Of a stretch of DNA of 64,000 nucleotides, positions 9,806 through 18,784 are shown in pieces. A program made the position numbers and the translations under genes. Position 1 is the first letter of the stretch. The number at the start of each line of letters is the position of its first letter. Origin of the DNA: Bacillota bacterium (GTDB taxonomy: Bacteria; Bacillota; Bacilli; Paenibacillales; UBA4045); contig JAEZQY010000008.1 in the NCBI GenBank assembly GCA_023441055.1, forward strand, positions 400,560 to 464,559. Reading direction: 5' to 3'. Below the pieces are notes generated by a model, which worked only from the letters and a program-made list of their open reading frames with translations, did not search any database and was not told the origin of the DNA.

Positions 9806-12800
9806 TTAGTCCGAACTTTTCACAACGAGCAGCGTCGCCGAACGTTTCGGCAGCTTCAGAGATACGGCACCATCTGCGCTTGCGCCGATATCCCCGATCT
9901 TGTCCAGCCGCTGGATCGCATTGAAAGCATACATTTGGGCAGCGTCAAAGCCTGTTCCCAGCTCTAGCTGGACATCCCGGCTTAACGTATCTTTATTGAA
10001 GAGCAGAACGTAGGTCTTGCCGTCATCCCCCTCAATCGTATAGGCGCCCACCGCATCCAATCGTGAGGAATCGGTGCGAACACTGCTTCCCTCAATGCTG
10101 GAGCCTTGGCCGTCATAGTCCAAGTACAGCTTAAACGCGTCCTCAATCGGCGTTCCTGCCTGGAAGTTGCCGAATCGGGTCGCCAGATCGACACCCTCCC
10201 GGCCGAAGATCGCGAGCGCCTCCGCCTGCGCGAGCCCCGCCGTAATGCCGAAGCCGTTGCCGAAGTTATACTCCGTAATCGCCAGCTTCAGACCGGGACG
10301 ATTGCGCTCAATAATTTCCTTCATGCGCGGAATCAGTCTAATCGGCTCGCTAATCCACGACTGATCAACGAACTGATCGTCGTACAGCGACTTTAAGGCC
10401 TGGAATCGACGTTTCGCGACTTGCGGACTTTCGTTCTCGGACGGAACCCCATTCTCCTGAGAGTAATAATGGATGGTCAAATAATCGATCAACTGCAGAC
10501 CCGTCTCCTGTTCGTGGTTGCTTGCTTGCTGCAAGTACCATTCCAGGAAAGGAGTTCCGCCGTGGGAATTGCGATCCTCCCCGTATGCGCACCAATCCGA
10601 AGGAGAATAGAAGTAGCCGCACCATCCCCATGAGACGGGACCGAGCAGCAGAGCGTCGGGATCGGCTTCCTTGATCGCCGTACCGTATTCCACCGTCTTA
10701 CTCCACAGCTCGTCGTACGTCGGAGCCTCAGGATGAACATCCCGATGCGTCACATGCCATAAGTCTGGCTCATTATCCAGCGCATACAGGCGGACTTGGC
10801 CGTTCGATCTCTCGGCCATGTGACGAATCCAATCGGCAGCGAATTCCGTGCCGACGCGGATTGATGTGTCAGATGGATCGTTATCTGTTACCAGCGAGCC
10901 GTCTTCGTACACGCCATTACCCGCATCACCCAGCTCCCATGCAGACTCATGCTGGCTGCCGTATTTCTGTTGCGAGAATCCATAGCTAACCGTGCGGTCC
11001 TTCGGCGTCCAGCCAATCGTCGGGATCGTCATCAGCACCTGATCACCCCGCCCAAGCACCCGGTCGATGAAGTGATCCGATAGTGATCCTTGCGATAGTT
11101 CCCAATCCTCTCCATCATATGGATAATTGATGAAGAACCAGTCGCTCGCGCGATTCGCAGCATTGAGCTGCCAATTGTAGCGGGTCGTCTGATTGCCTCC
11201 CCAACGCTCTACCGGGAAGGACAGCGCAGATGTTGTCGGGTTGCCTTCGTCAAAGTTGATGCCATAGATGTCGTTACTGATCGCTCTCCGCTCCGATGTC
11301 TGATCGATGGACACAGTAATAATCGGAAGCTCAGGCTCCGGCAATTGTCCAGAATGCGGATTCGCTAGAAACGCGATGTCATCGATATAGACAGCCCCCT
11401 GATCTTGCTCCGACGCAGCCTGCAAAATAAAACCGTCGAATGTTCCGAGATCCAGGCCGAGATCGGCCATACTGATCGTCACTTCCGTCCAATGGCCGGC
11501 CGGCAACGATTGATTCGGCAACAACTCGCTCAGGTCAATTGCGCCAAGCGCTTGACCGCCGTCGTAAACATGGAACAGCATGGCTTGTCCACCACTGATT
11601 CCACCATGAAGCCAGAACCGGAAGCCGTAATAATCCTCCACGTGTTTCTTCGACTCACCGGAAATCCAAACGCCATCCCAGCCGTCCGGCTCGAACTTGA
11701 TCGAACGGCTGCCGCTTCTCGCTTGCTCGCCATTAGCGAAATCCTTCTCATGCCAGCTAAAGTTATGAAATCCTGCAGTCAGAGACTCTTCATACACCGG
11801 CTCAGTCAATACGTCCGTAATCTGTACAAATCCGTCTGTTGTAAATTGATTATAGGTTGCGGTAATCTTCGCGATCCCCGGCTGCAACGCCACGAGCCGA
11901 CCGCCCTCAACGGACAGAAGCTCCGGCCTGTCTACCGTCCATTCCGCAGCATCCGTTACGATAGCGGTATCCCCGGATTGCAGCAATGTTTCCGCCTGAA
12001 TATGGCGACTTTCACCAGGCAGCATCACCAGACGCGGTTGATCGATCCTGAGCTCAAGCACGGCGGCTTGCGCTGCTTGTCTGGATGTAATTGAGATGTC
12101 GTCGATATAGATCGGCGCTTGTGCACCAGACTGCAGTCCGGTCAAGCGAATGCCGTCGAACAGCCGGTGCTCCAGTCCCAACTCGGCCAGATCCAATTCG
12201 ATCAAAGCCCACTCCTCCGCCGGAATTCCATCCGCAAGCAAGTCGTCAAGCGGACGCTCGTAAGCTTCGACACCTCCCGCTGTCAACGTCAGCTTCACTT
12301 GCTGTCCGCCTGCAGCGCCTCCGTTCACCCATAGCCTCAGCTTGTCGTAGTCGTTCACGGTCAGCAGTTGGGTGCTGTATAGATACATGGCTCCGTCGCC
12401 GTTCGGTGTAAAGCGAATTGAGCTTGTGCCGGTCCGTTTCACCGATCGTTCCGTCAGGTTGACCTGCCCCCAGCTATTGTTCGTGACTGATTCCGCCAGC
12501 TTATCGTCATACAGATACAATCCTGCAATCGGCTCAATCGGATCTCCCGGCTCCTCCGGCTGTTCACCTGGCTCTTCACCTGGCTGCTCCCCGGGTTCTT
12601 CTCCCGGGCTTCCGCCAGGCTCCTCTCCCCCCGCCTTGCCGTTGAAGAGAAGATTGTCGAAGTATAGCGGACCTTGCCGATCCGCACCCCAAATCTGGAT
12701 CCCGTCCATCCATCCTTGCACACCGTCAGAACCGAGCGGAACAGTTGCCTGAACCCACTCGTTCGCAGGGATACCGTCTGGAAGCAGATCTGCGGAATTA

Positions 12801-13186
12801 AGCTCCGCAAGCGCTTGTCCTCCGAGCGTTAAAACCAGCTTGAATATCTGGCCCTCCTCCCCGCTTCCATGCACCCAGAAGCTAAATGAGTCGTACTCTC
12901 CCGTGTACATGAGGCGATCCTTGTAAAGATAAACGGCTTGCCCTTCTTGTGCCTCAAACCGGATCGAACGGCTGCCCTCGTAGACCGTTCCGGTCTCGCC
13001 CAGGCTGACGCCCGCCCAGCTGTAATCGTGAAACGATTCCTCCAATTGGTCATCGAATACATAAAGCCCTTCGTCGTCGAAACTGAGGACTTGCTGGCCG
13101 GGAACTGCAAGCTGAACGAACATCAGCGCTGTAAGCAGCAACAAGGCCAGTTTTGATTTGCCCTTCATAATGAATCCCGCTCCCAT
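9806..13186 (-). CDS. Secreted GH44 glucanase/xyloglucanase with three N-terminal binding-type modules
   Basis: The protein has 1126 residues. The ATG at 13186 is chosen because AAAGGAG sits 8 bases before it; a TTG 21 bases further out has no site. A signal peptide is followed by a jelly-roll module (~40-180), a Pro/Glu-rich linker (~185-215), a second jelly-roll (~220-370), a Big-like domain (~375-460) and a third jelly-roll (~465-610). The GH44 catalytic domain runs from about 625 to the end. The acid/base Glu is in DNEPDLW (~806) and the nucleophile Glu in TEYNFG (~972), both intact. GH44 enzymes cut cellulose, xyloglucan or related beta-1,4-glucans outside the cell. There is no SLH or sortase signal in the enzyme itself, but the next gene in the probable operon is an SLH protein, so surface association is plausible. 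The exact substrate cannot be told from sequence. Confidence 0.9.
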   Translation of the reverse strand: MGAGFIMKGKSKLALLLLTALMFVQLAVPGQQVLSFDDEGLYVFDDQLEESFHDYSWAGVSLGETGTVYEGSRSIRFEAQEGQAVYLYKDRLMYTGEYDSFSFWVHGSGEEGQIFKLVLTLGGQALAELNSADLLPDGIPANEWVQATVPLGSDGVQGWMDGIQIWGADRQGPLYFDNLLFNGKAGGEEPGGSPGEEPGEQPGEEPGEQPEEPGDPIEPIAGLYLYDDKLAESVTNNSWGQVNLTERSVKRTGTSSIRFTPNGDGAMYLYSTQLLTVNDYDKLRLWVNGGAAGGQQVKLTLTAGGVEAYERPLDDLLADGIPAEEWALIELDLAELGLEHRLFDGIRLTGLQSGAQAPIYIDDISITSRQAAQAAVLELRIDQPRLVMLPGESRHIQAETLLQSGDTAIVTDAAEWTVDRPELLSVEGGRLVALQPGIAKITATYNQFTTDGFVQITDVLTEPVYEESLTAGFHNFSWHEKDFANGEQARSGSRSIKFEPDGWDGVWISGESKKHVEDYYGFRFWLHGGISGGQAMLFHVYDGGQALGAIDLSELLPNQSLPAGHWTEVTISMADLGLDLGTFDGFILQAASEQDQGAVYIDDIAFLANPHSGQLPEPELPIITVSIDQTSERRAISNDIYGINFDEGNPTTSALSFPVERWGGNQTTRYNWQLNAANRASDWFFINYPYDGEDWELSQGSLSDHFIDRVLGRGDQVLMTIPTIGWTPKDRTVSYGFSQQKYGSQHESAWELGDAGNGVYEDGSLVTDNDPSDTSIRVGTEFAADWIRHMAERSNGQVRLYALDNEPDLWHVTHRDVHPEAPTYDELWSKTVEYGTAIKEADPDALLLGPVSWGWCGYFYSPSDWCAYGEDRNSHGGTPFLEWYLQQASNHEQETGLQLIDYLTIHYYSQENGVPSENESPQVAKRRFQALKSLYDDQFVDQSWISEPIRLIPRMKEIIERNRPGLKLAITEYNFGNGFGITAGLAQAEALAIFGREGVDLATRFGNFQAGTPIEDAFKLYLDYDGQGSSIEGSSVRTDSSRLDAVGAYTIEGDDGKTYVLLFNKDTLSRDVQLELGTGFDAAQMYAFNAIQRLDKIGDIGASADGAVSLKLPKRSATLLVVKSSD

Positions 13187-13541
13187 ATGTAATACTCCTT
13201 TCAACAAGTTCTTTTTGAGTTTCTAACACCCCTCATCTTATGGGATAAGGCCTCTGCTCGATAGTTACTGACTGTCACAATAATTGTCATATCCGCGAGA
13301 AATCGGTCGTGATACCTATAACGGAATTGATGACAACGTGTAACTAGCCGAGCAGATCTATACGATCTACTATGAATGAAGAACTTTCTCCGATGCAGGA
13401 TTGTGCGGCAAGTCTGTTACTACCCAATGACTATCAGATTGTTGAGAATTGGATGGCTAACTCAAGACCATGAGGAAAAGTAGACAACATTGTCGCTGTG
13501 CGGCTCTGACAACCGTTCGCGAATCTAATAAGCCATATAAA
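13187..13541. other. 355-bp gene-free stretch upstream of the GH44 gene
   Basis: It holds the GH44 ribosome binding site and presumably its promoter, but no convincing -35/-10 pair or cre site was found. A 33-codon reading frame (ATG at 13372, stop ending at 13473, plus strand) has no ribosome binding site and no recognised relative. Confidence 0.5.
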
Positions 13542-13573
13542 CAACCGCCTGATTCTGACGAATCAGGCGGTTG
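13542..13573 (-). terminator. Terminator of the 454-residue protein gene
   Basis: A perfect 13-bp stem (CAACCGCCTGATT and its complement) surrounds a 6-base loop, followed on the minus strand by TTTATA. It lies just past the stop codon. Confidence 0.85.
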
Positions 13574-13582
13574 CTTGTTAAG

Positions 13583-14947
13583 TTAATTTCTATTCTTGCG
13601 CTTTGTTAATGTAAGTTTGATCCGGACAGGTGCGCCGGTCAGCTGGAATCTAAGGAAGACTAATTTATCCTTAATCATCTTCGCTTCGATTCCCTCAGCA
13701 CCTGTAGCTTCTTCCACCTCATAGCCATCCAGGTCATCCCAATACGCTAATCCGAATGGCATTGGCGTCCAATATCCGATCTCATAATACAATTCGATGC
13801 GATCATCGAACTTCTGGTATGCTGTAATGAAGATTGGCGGTACTTCTTCTTTAAACTCGCTGGTCATATTGCCCTTGCCCACATAATTACGCATTAGCTC
13901 GGGCGTACATGCGCCCTTGACGAAGGCCATTTGACATTGATGATCATAATACAAGAACGTCTCCGGCCATGGACCTAAGCCCGCTCCGCCCAACGCTACC
14001 GTATAGGCATTCATTTCTGGCCGAATCATCGTATCCGTAGTAAGCATATAGGACGGTGCCGTAACCTGATTATGCTCATGATAGAGCTCTACCGCTCTTG
14101 GCAGCGTTGTCAGTGTGATCGGAAAACCTGTAATATAAGCGAAGAATCGGTCAAGCATTCCTGCGCATGCTTCAACTTGATCCGCTGAGAACACGGAGAA
14201 GCGCTCTGTAAATTCCATCTCATGCCCTTCCTGCTGCTGCAGAAAATAAACCTGATCGTTATGCTCGGTATTCGCCAAGTAATCATGAAACAGGTTCATC
14301 CAGTAGTCGATATCGTCCCCTGTGCATAAGCCCGCGCGATACACGTCGTCTGGATCGGTGGAATAGATAACCGGACTACCGGAATGGTAGGTCAAGTTCA
14401 GATCACGGGCCGTCCATTCACAGGCAACGATCTTCCCTTGTCCTGGATGCGGAACCTTGTACCGCTCGCTGTCTACATACCACGAACCCCATGGGATGCC
14501 CTTATGAGTGATGCCATCCCACCATACCTGTTCCCAGCAATAGCCCCACATACCCTTGAAGTCCAGATCCTCGAGAACCTGTATCACTTCATTATAGATC
14601 TTCCCTCTTGCAGCCACCTTCGTAGTTGCCCAAGGGAAAGCCTGCTGCACAACATTCCAATCCCGCTCCAACGCTTGCTTGAATCGTAGCTTAGACGAGC
14701 CGCAATCCTCAATGAAGAATGGTGTCTGGAGGATGACTTGATCGCCGTACCGGTCATGCCAGTTATTTATTCGATCAGCCAGCACTGGCACTGAAGCACC
14801 GTTTACAATCCAGGTAACCGGTATCTCATACTTGTGAGCGATTTCGGCGGTACGATCGATCCCGTCAATAGCCACCCCCTTCCCCCAAGGCGTGTCATAG
14901 TGCGAGGCATAACTAACAAAGGTGTAAATCAAATTTTCAGGCTTCAA
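13583..14947 (-). CDS. Unrecognised cytoplasmic protein, possibly deacetylase-like alpha/beta barrel
   Basis: The protein has 454 residues. It starts at a TTG: AAAGGAG stands 8 bases before it and no ATG lies nearby. There is no signal peptide or membrane segment, so it is cytoplasmic. The N-terminal half (TAEIAHKYEIPVTWIVNG, then ILQTPFFIEDCG) has the helix-strand rhythm of the (beta/alpha)7 barrel of NodB-type deacetylases or GH57-like enzymes, but the canonical TFDDG and HxxxH metal motifs are not visible. It is rich in Trp and Tyr, as sugar-handling proteins often are. The C-terminal ~100 residues look like a beta-sandwich (FRFQLTGAPVRIKLTL). It follows an Lpl-type binding-protein gene but has a terminator on each side. 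A role in processing imported oligosaccharide is inference from context only. Confidence 0.6.
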   Translation of the reverse strand: MKPENLIYTFVSYASHYDTPWGKGVAIDGIDRTAEIAHKYEIPVTWIVNGASVPVLADRINNWHDRYGDQVILQTPFFIEDCGSSKLRFKQALERDWNVVQQAFPWATTKVAARGKIYNEVIQVLEDLDFKGMWGYCWEQVWWDGITHKGIPWGSWYVDSERYKVPHPGQGKIVACEWTARDLNLTYHSGSPVIYSTDPDDVYRAGLCTGDDIDYWMNLFHDYLANTEHNDQVYFLQQQEGHEMEFTERFSVFSADQVEACAGMLDRFFAYITGFPITLTTLPRAVELYHEHNQVTAPSYMLTTDTMIRPEMNAYTVALGGAGLGPWPETFLYYDHQCQMAFVKGACTPELMRNYVGKGNMTSEFKEEVPPIFITAYQKFDDRIELYYEIGYWTPMPFGLAYWDDLDGYEVEEATGAEGIEAKMIKDKLVFLRFQLTGAPVRIKLTLTKRKNRN

Positions 14948-14990
14948 GCTGAGGTCTCCTTTACTGATTTGTCCTAACCGCCATTAAGGC

Positions 14991-15016
14991 AAAGAGTCTC
15001 CGGCTGGAGACTCTTT
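14991..15016 (-). terminator. Terminator after the Lpl-type binding-protein gene
   Basis: A perfect 11-bp stem (AAAGAGTCTCC/GGAGACTCTTT) has a 4-base loop. The A/T ends serve both directions. It separates the binding-protein gene from the 454-residue protein gene. Confidence 0.85.
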
Positions 15017-15050
15017 GGTCCTTTCACTTAGTTACAATGGAACGATGTGA

Positions 15051-16655
15051 TTACTTATTATCAGCCCACCATGCATCGATTTGTGCTTGAATTTCATCTC
15101 TAACCTTCTCAATACCTGCTGTCTTCAGCTTCTCATTCCGCTCGTCGAGCAGCTTGCCAGGATTCGCTACCGAGCCGGAGAAGATCGATGAATACTCAGC
15201 TACGATACCGGTCATTTGCGAAATTTCATTCTTCACATTCGTATCATCGAATACGAAGCCCATTAACGGGAAGCGCTCTGCTTCATTATTGAATTTCTCC
15301 CAATTGATGTACAGATCATCCGGTTGCCCAGGCAGCAAGTAGTTCAGCAGTTGGTTACCGATTACCCAGAACAATTGCGCTTCTTGACCATAACCGGAGT
15401 CGGCGATTTGTTCGATTCGGTTGTCGCCAACCTTCTTGTAGTGGATATCTTCAATTCCATAGACGATCAGATTAATAGCATAGGGATCCGTGTGTAGATA
15501 GTTCAGAACCATCATTGCTCTCTCTGGATCCTTAGATGTTCTGGAGATCGACATCATAGAACCAGTTGCCAGATCAGTTGTTACGATTGGTTGTTCCACA
15601 ACATGAGAGACATACTCATATTTATGATTATCTGTATTCTGCATTTCAATTTCAGCGCCTGGCTTCCAGGTTGCCGATTGTACCCATGTTCTGCCTTCTC
15701 TTCTCAGGTCCGTTGCGTTTAGTGTGCTAGTTGCAGCATCTGCGTTAATGTAGCCTTTTTCATAGTAGCTACGGAACAGATCCAATTCAGACTTGTTGAT
15801 TGCTACGATTTCCGGATCTAATACCGTTTTCACTTCCATCTTATCCGCTTTATAATCGACGAGCCACATCGGCTGCTTGGATACATTCGGTCCAATAGGA
15901 CGGAAGTTGGAATTCGTCTCATACATCATAAATCCGCCGCCGAAGTTACCTGATCCGCCACTGACAGGCTTCATGATCATATTCGGCTCTCCCTTGGAGA
16001 CCACTTCAAACCAAGGCTCAAGATCCGCATCCCGATTAATCGATTCAATCGGAATATTGTACTTTTCGACGATATCCTTACGGAAGATATACGCCTTGCC
16101 TTGTGTAATTTCCTTGTTCGTAGGAACAGCATAGAGCTTACCCTTCAGACGTGGAGCTTCCAGATATAACGGATTCAGTCTTTCCTTAATCCCTTGGCCG
16201 TGCTCATCAAGCAATTCGTCAAGTTCAAGGAAGGCTCCCTTAGTCACGTTACCAAAGTAGTTCAGCCACGAAGCCGTGAACACTAGGTCCATCTTCTCAC
16301 CAGTATTCATCATCAGCTCGGTTCTGGTCTTATAATCGCTTGACGCGATCGGTTGCAGCTTGATTGTAGCATTGATCTTCTCTTGGAAGTACTCGCTCAG
16401 CTTAGCTTCTACCAGTGCATCATCCGTCTGCGGCCTGCCGAAGTACGTAATGACTACTTCATACGGATCTAGCTTAAGCTCTTCCGCTGGCGGATCTGCC
16501 GGCTTATCATTCGTTGTCGGCGTTGAACTTCCGCCGGTAGTGCTGGTATTCGTTGAGTTGGTATTGTTCGGCGTATTGCTCGAACAAGCGGCTAGGAACA
16601 TCGTTAGTGCAAGAATGACAGATAGCATGATCATGACTGACTTTCTTTGTCTCAT
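15051..16655 (-). CDS. Lpl-type extracellular sugar-binding lipoprotein (ABC transporter)
   Basis: The protein has 534 residues. A lipoprotein signal ends in LAAC (Cys about residue 24), followed by a flexible Ser/Thr/Asn linker. The body is a large family-1 solute-binding protein, and the C-terminal region (LPGQPDDLYINWEKFNNEAE onward) is the DUF3502-type domain typical of LplA relatives. AGGAGGG lies ~9 bases before the ATG. It is the last gene of a permease-permease-binding protein set and would capture an oligosaccharide at the membrane surface. The neighbouring YetA-like gene suggests a rhamnogalacturonan-type or other uronic-acid-containing ligand, as in the Bacillus subtilis lplABCD-yetA cluster; that is inference. 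A short hairpin sits between this gene and the upstream permease gene. Confidence 0.9.
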   Translation of the reverse strand: MRQRKSVMIMLSVILALTMFLAACSSNTPNNTNSTNTSTTGGSSTPTTNDKPADPPAEELKLDPYEVVITYFGRPQTDDALVEAKLSEYFQEKINATIKLQPIASSDYKTRTELMMNTGEKMDLVFTASWLNYFGNVTKGAFLELDELLDEHGQGIKERLNPLYLEAPRLKGKLYAVPTNKEITQGKAYIFRKDIVEKYNIPIESINRDADLEPWFEVVSKGEPNMIMKPVSGGSGNFGGGFMMYETNSNFRPIGPNVSKQPMWLVDYKADKMEVKTVLDPEIVAINKSELDLFRSYYEKGYINADAATSTLNATDLRREGRTWVQSATWKPGAEIEMQNTDNHKYEYVSHVVEQPIVTTDLATGSMMSISRTSKDPERAMMVLNYLHTDPYAINLIVYGIEDIHYKKVGDNRIEQIADSGYGQEAQLFWVIGNQLLNYLLPGQPDDLYINWEKFNNEAERFPLMGFVFDDTNVKNEISQMTGIVAEYSSIFSGSVANPGKLLDERNEKLKTAGIEKVRDEIQAQIDAWWADNK

Positions 16656-16690
16656 TGCTTATAACCCTCCTGAATTAATATTATATAGAA

Positions 16691-16707
16691 CGGCAATGGA
16701 ATTGCCG
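16691..16707 (-). promoter_or_regulatory. Intercistronic stem-loop before the binding-protein gene
   Basis: A perfect inverted repeat, CGGCAAT-TCC-ATTGCCG read on the minus strand, lies between the permease stop and the binding-protein start and is followed by an A/T-rich run. It could protect or process mRNA, or be a weak terminator giving unequal expression. No experimental basis exists. Confidence 0.5.
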
Positions 16708-16725
16708 AGTCTACCTGTAGTAGAT

Positions 16726-17637
16726 TTACCCTTTTACCGAGCCTACTGTTAAACCCTTGATGAAGTACTTCTGGAAGAATGGATACACGAGCAGAATCGG
16801 TCCCATTCCGACTACAGCCATCGCCATCTGCAGGGATTCGCTCGGTAATTTAGCCAGCGCCTCTGCATTCAATCCCACGATGGTCGCATTTTCCCTTAAA
16901 AATTGCACATCATTGAGTACACGAATCATCAGGTATTGCAATGGGATCTTATCTTCACTTCGAATGAACAGCAGCGCATTGAACCAATCATTCCAATAAC
17001 CAATTGTACTGAACAGCGCCATCGTAGCCATCACAGGCAATGACAGCGGCAATATGATTCTGGTGAAGATGACCATCTCGCCGGCACCGTCAATTCTCGC
17101 CGAATCCAGCAATGCTGGGTGTATGGTCGTCTGGAAGAACGTGCGCATAATGAACACATTGAACGGAATAATCAGCAACGGAATGACTAGTGCGATATAG
17201 GAATCCGCTAAGCCCAGTCCCTGTGTGAATATGATGTACTTACTTACGATGCCGCCACTGAACAACATGGTGAAGAATAAGAAGAAGGTGAAGAAATTAC
17301 GATACGGATAGTCTGAACGCGATATTGGATATGCGTATAGCGCCATTAACAGCACGCTTAACAGCGTTCCGATCACGGTCACGCCAATACTTACCATGTA
17401 TGAATTGGCGATTCGGTCAAAGTCTTTAAACAAAGAGTCATAGGCCACTAATGCGAATTCTGCCGGGATGAATTGATAGCCATTATTAAGGATCGATTCA
17501 TTACTCGAGAACGACACTGCAACGACTAGTAATACTGGCATTAAGCAGGCTAAGGCAAGAAAGATAAAGATCAGATTTAGAAGGACATTAGTAAAGGGAG
17601 AAACTCGATTTTCCCGTCTGCTAATTGCTTTGCTCAT
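16726..17637 (-). CDS. CUT1 sugar ABC transporter permease (LplC/YtcP-type)
   Basis: The protein has 303 residues with six membrane segments predicted by eye, the first near residues 17-40. The EAA loop that docks the ATPase is DSARIDGAGEMVIFTRIILP (~190-210). The C-terminus GLTVGSVKG is characteristic of LplC relatives. GGAGG lies ~9 bases before the start, 24 bases after the preceding permease gene, so the two are co-transcribed. It forms the inner-membrane channel with its partner permease. No ATPase gene lies in the window, so a shared MsmX-type ATPase encoded elsewhere is expected from the family. Confidence 0.93.
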   Translation of the reverse strand: MSKAISRRENRVSPFTNVLLNLIFIFLALACLMPVLLVVAVSFSSNESILNNGYQFIPAEFALVAYDSLFKDFDRIANSYMVSIGVTVIGTLLSVLLMALYAYPISRSDYPYRNFFTFFLFFTMLFSGGIVSKYIIFTQGLGLADSYIALVIPLLIIPFNVFIMRTFFQTTIHPALLDSARIDGAGEMVIFTRIILPLSLPVMATMALFSTIGYWNDWFNALLFIRSEDKIPLQYLMIRVLNDVQFLRENATIVGLNAEALAKLPSESLQMAMAVVGMGPILLVYPFFQKYFIKGLTVGSVKG

Positions 17638-17661
17638 ATGAATTGGCCTCCACCATATGTC

Positions 17662-18636
17662 TTAGAATAACGCTTGCTCAGAGTTGATCTTGCGAACTGT
17701 TGCATTGGTAGCAAGAACCATGATGAAGCCTACAACAGATTGCACAAGCGCGGCTGCAGAGGACATACCGATATCATTCATCTGCATTAATACGCGATAT
17801 ACATACGTGTCCACCGTGTCAGTAACCGGATACAACACACCGGAATTAAGCGGTACTTGATAGAACAGTCCAAAGTCCGAGTTAAAGATCGAACCCATCG
17901 ACAAGATCGTGATTATAATGATAATTGGTTGAATGCTTGGCAATGTAATATGCGTGATCTGCTTCCACTTCGAAGCCCCGTCTATGATCGCTGCTTCATA
18001 ATACTCTGGATCAATACCGGCAATGGCTGCTATATAGATGACAGCACCGATACCTACATTCTTCCACGCATTCACGATCGTTAAGATATATGGCCAATAT
18101 TCTCTCTCTGAATACCAATAGATTGAATCCGTATTGAACCATTCGAGCACCGTTGCATTAATAAATCCGTTCGTTGGATGCAGGAATGCGTATACCAAGT
18201 AGCTGACTACAACCATCGACAAGAAATTCGGCATGATGATAAGTGTCTGATATCCCTTGGACATGATTTTACTGCGAAGCTCATTGATCGCGACCGCAAT
18301 GCCCACTGATAGGAATAGATTGACCACCATGAACAGCAGACTGTAGCTCAACGTATTACGTGTAATTCGCCATAGCGAACCCGAGCTGAACAAGAATTTG
18401 AAGTTATCGAAGCCAGCCCAAGGACTTCTTATAATCCCATCGATATAATTGATTTTCTTGAATGCAATGAATACCCCGAACATCGGCAAGTAGTTGTTGA
18501 CGATCAAAACAATAATAGTGGGTACTAACATCAGGGTTAGAAATCTGTATTTCCACATGGTTCTGGCGAATGTGGCGAGCTTGTTCTTCGGTCGTCGCTG
18601 CGATATGGGATGTTGAGTCACTGTTGTCACGCTCAT
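17662..18636 (-). CDS. CUT1 sugar ABC transporter permease (LplB/YteP-type)
   Basis: The protein has 324 residues, starting at an ATG preceded by GAAGGAG. A basic N-terminus is followed by six membrane helices. The ATPase-docking EAA loop is EYYEAAIIDGASKWKQITHI (~205-225). It is the first gene of the set permease-permease-binding protein. The 148-bp gap to the upstream YetA-like gene contains that gene's terminator, so this operon has its own promoter, which was not confidently located. It pairs with the next permease to form the oligosaccharide channel. Confidence 0.92.
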   Translation of the reverse strand: MSVTTVTQHPISQRRPKNKLATFARTMWKYRFLTLMLVPTIIVLIVNNYLPMFGVFIAFKKINYIDGIIRSPWAGFDNFKFLFSSGSLWRITRNTLSYSLLFMVVNLFLSVGIAVAINELRSKIMSKGYQTLIIMPNFLSMVVVSYLVYAFLHPTNGFINATVLEWFNTDSIYWYSEREYWPYILTIVNAWKNVGIGAVIYIAAIAGIDPEYYEAAIIDGASKWKQITHITLPSIQPIIIIITILSMGSIFNSDFGLFYQVPLNSGVLYPVTDTVDTYVYRVLMQMNDIGMSSAAALVQSVVGFIMVLATNATVRKINSEQALF

Positions 18637-18762
18637 GTTTGTTCACTCCTTCTCTATAAATTCAGTATAGAATAGGGCATAATCCATTACGATGATCTAT
18701 TCCTATATAAGTGTGATGTAAGATAAGCAAGCATCCGCTTGGATATAACATCTAAAAGAAAA

Positions 18763-18779
18763 GACACCATATAGGCGTC
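18763..18779 (-). terminator. Terminator of the YetA-like gene
   Basis: On the minus strand GACGCC-TATAT-GGTGTC is followed by TTTTCTTTT. The stem is 6 bp with one G-U pair. It lies five bases past the stop. Confidence 0.75.
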
Positions 18780-18784
18780 CAGAT

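Noticed and set aside
13240..13345. TGACAACGTGTAAC-like sequence considered as a cre site for the GH44 gene
   Set aside because: Several fixed consensus positions are broken and no promoter box is adjacent.
13372..13473. 33-codon reading frame in the gap upstream of the GH44 gene
   Set aside because: No ribosome binding site, no recognised relative, isolated; chance is the simplest explanation, though its codon use looks ordinary.
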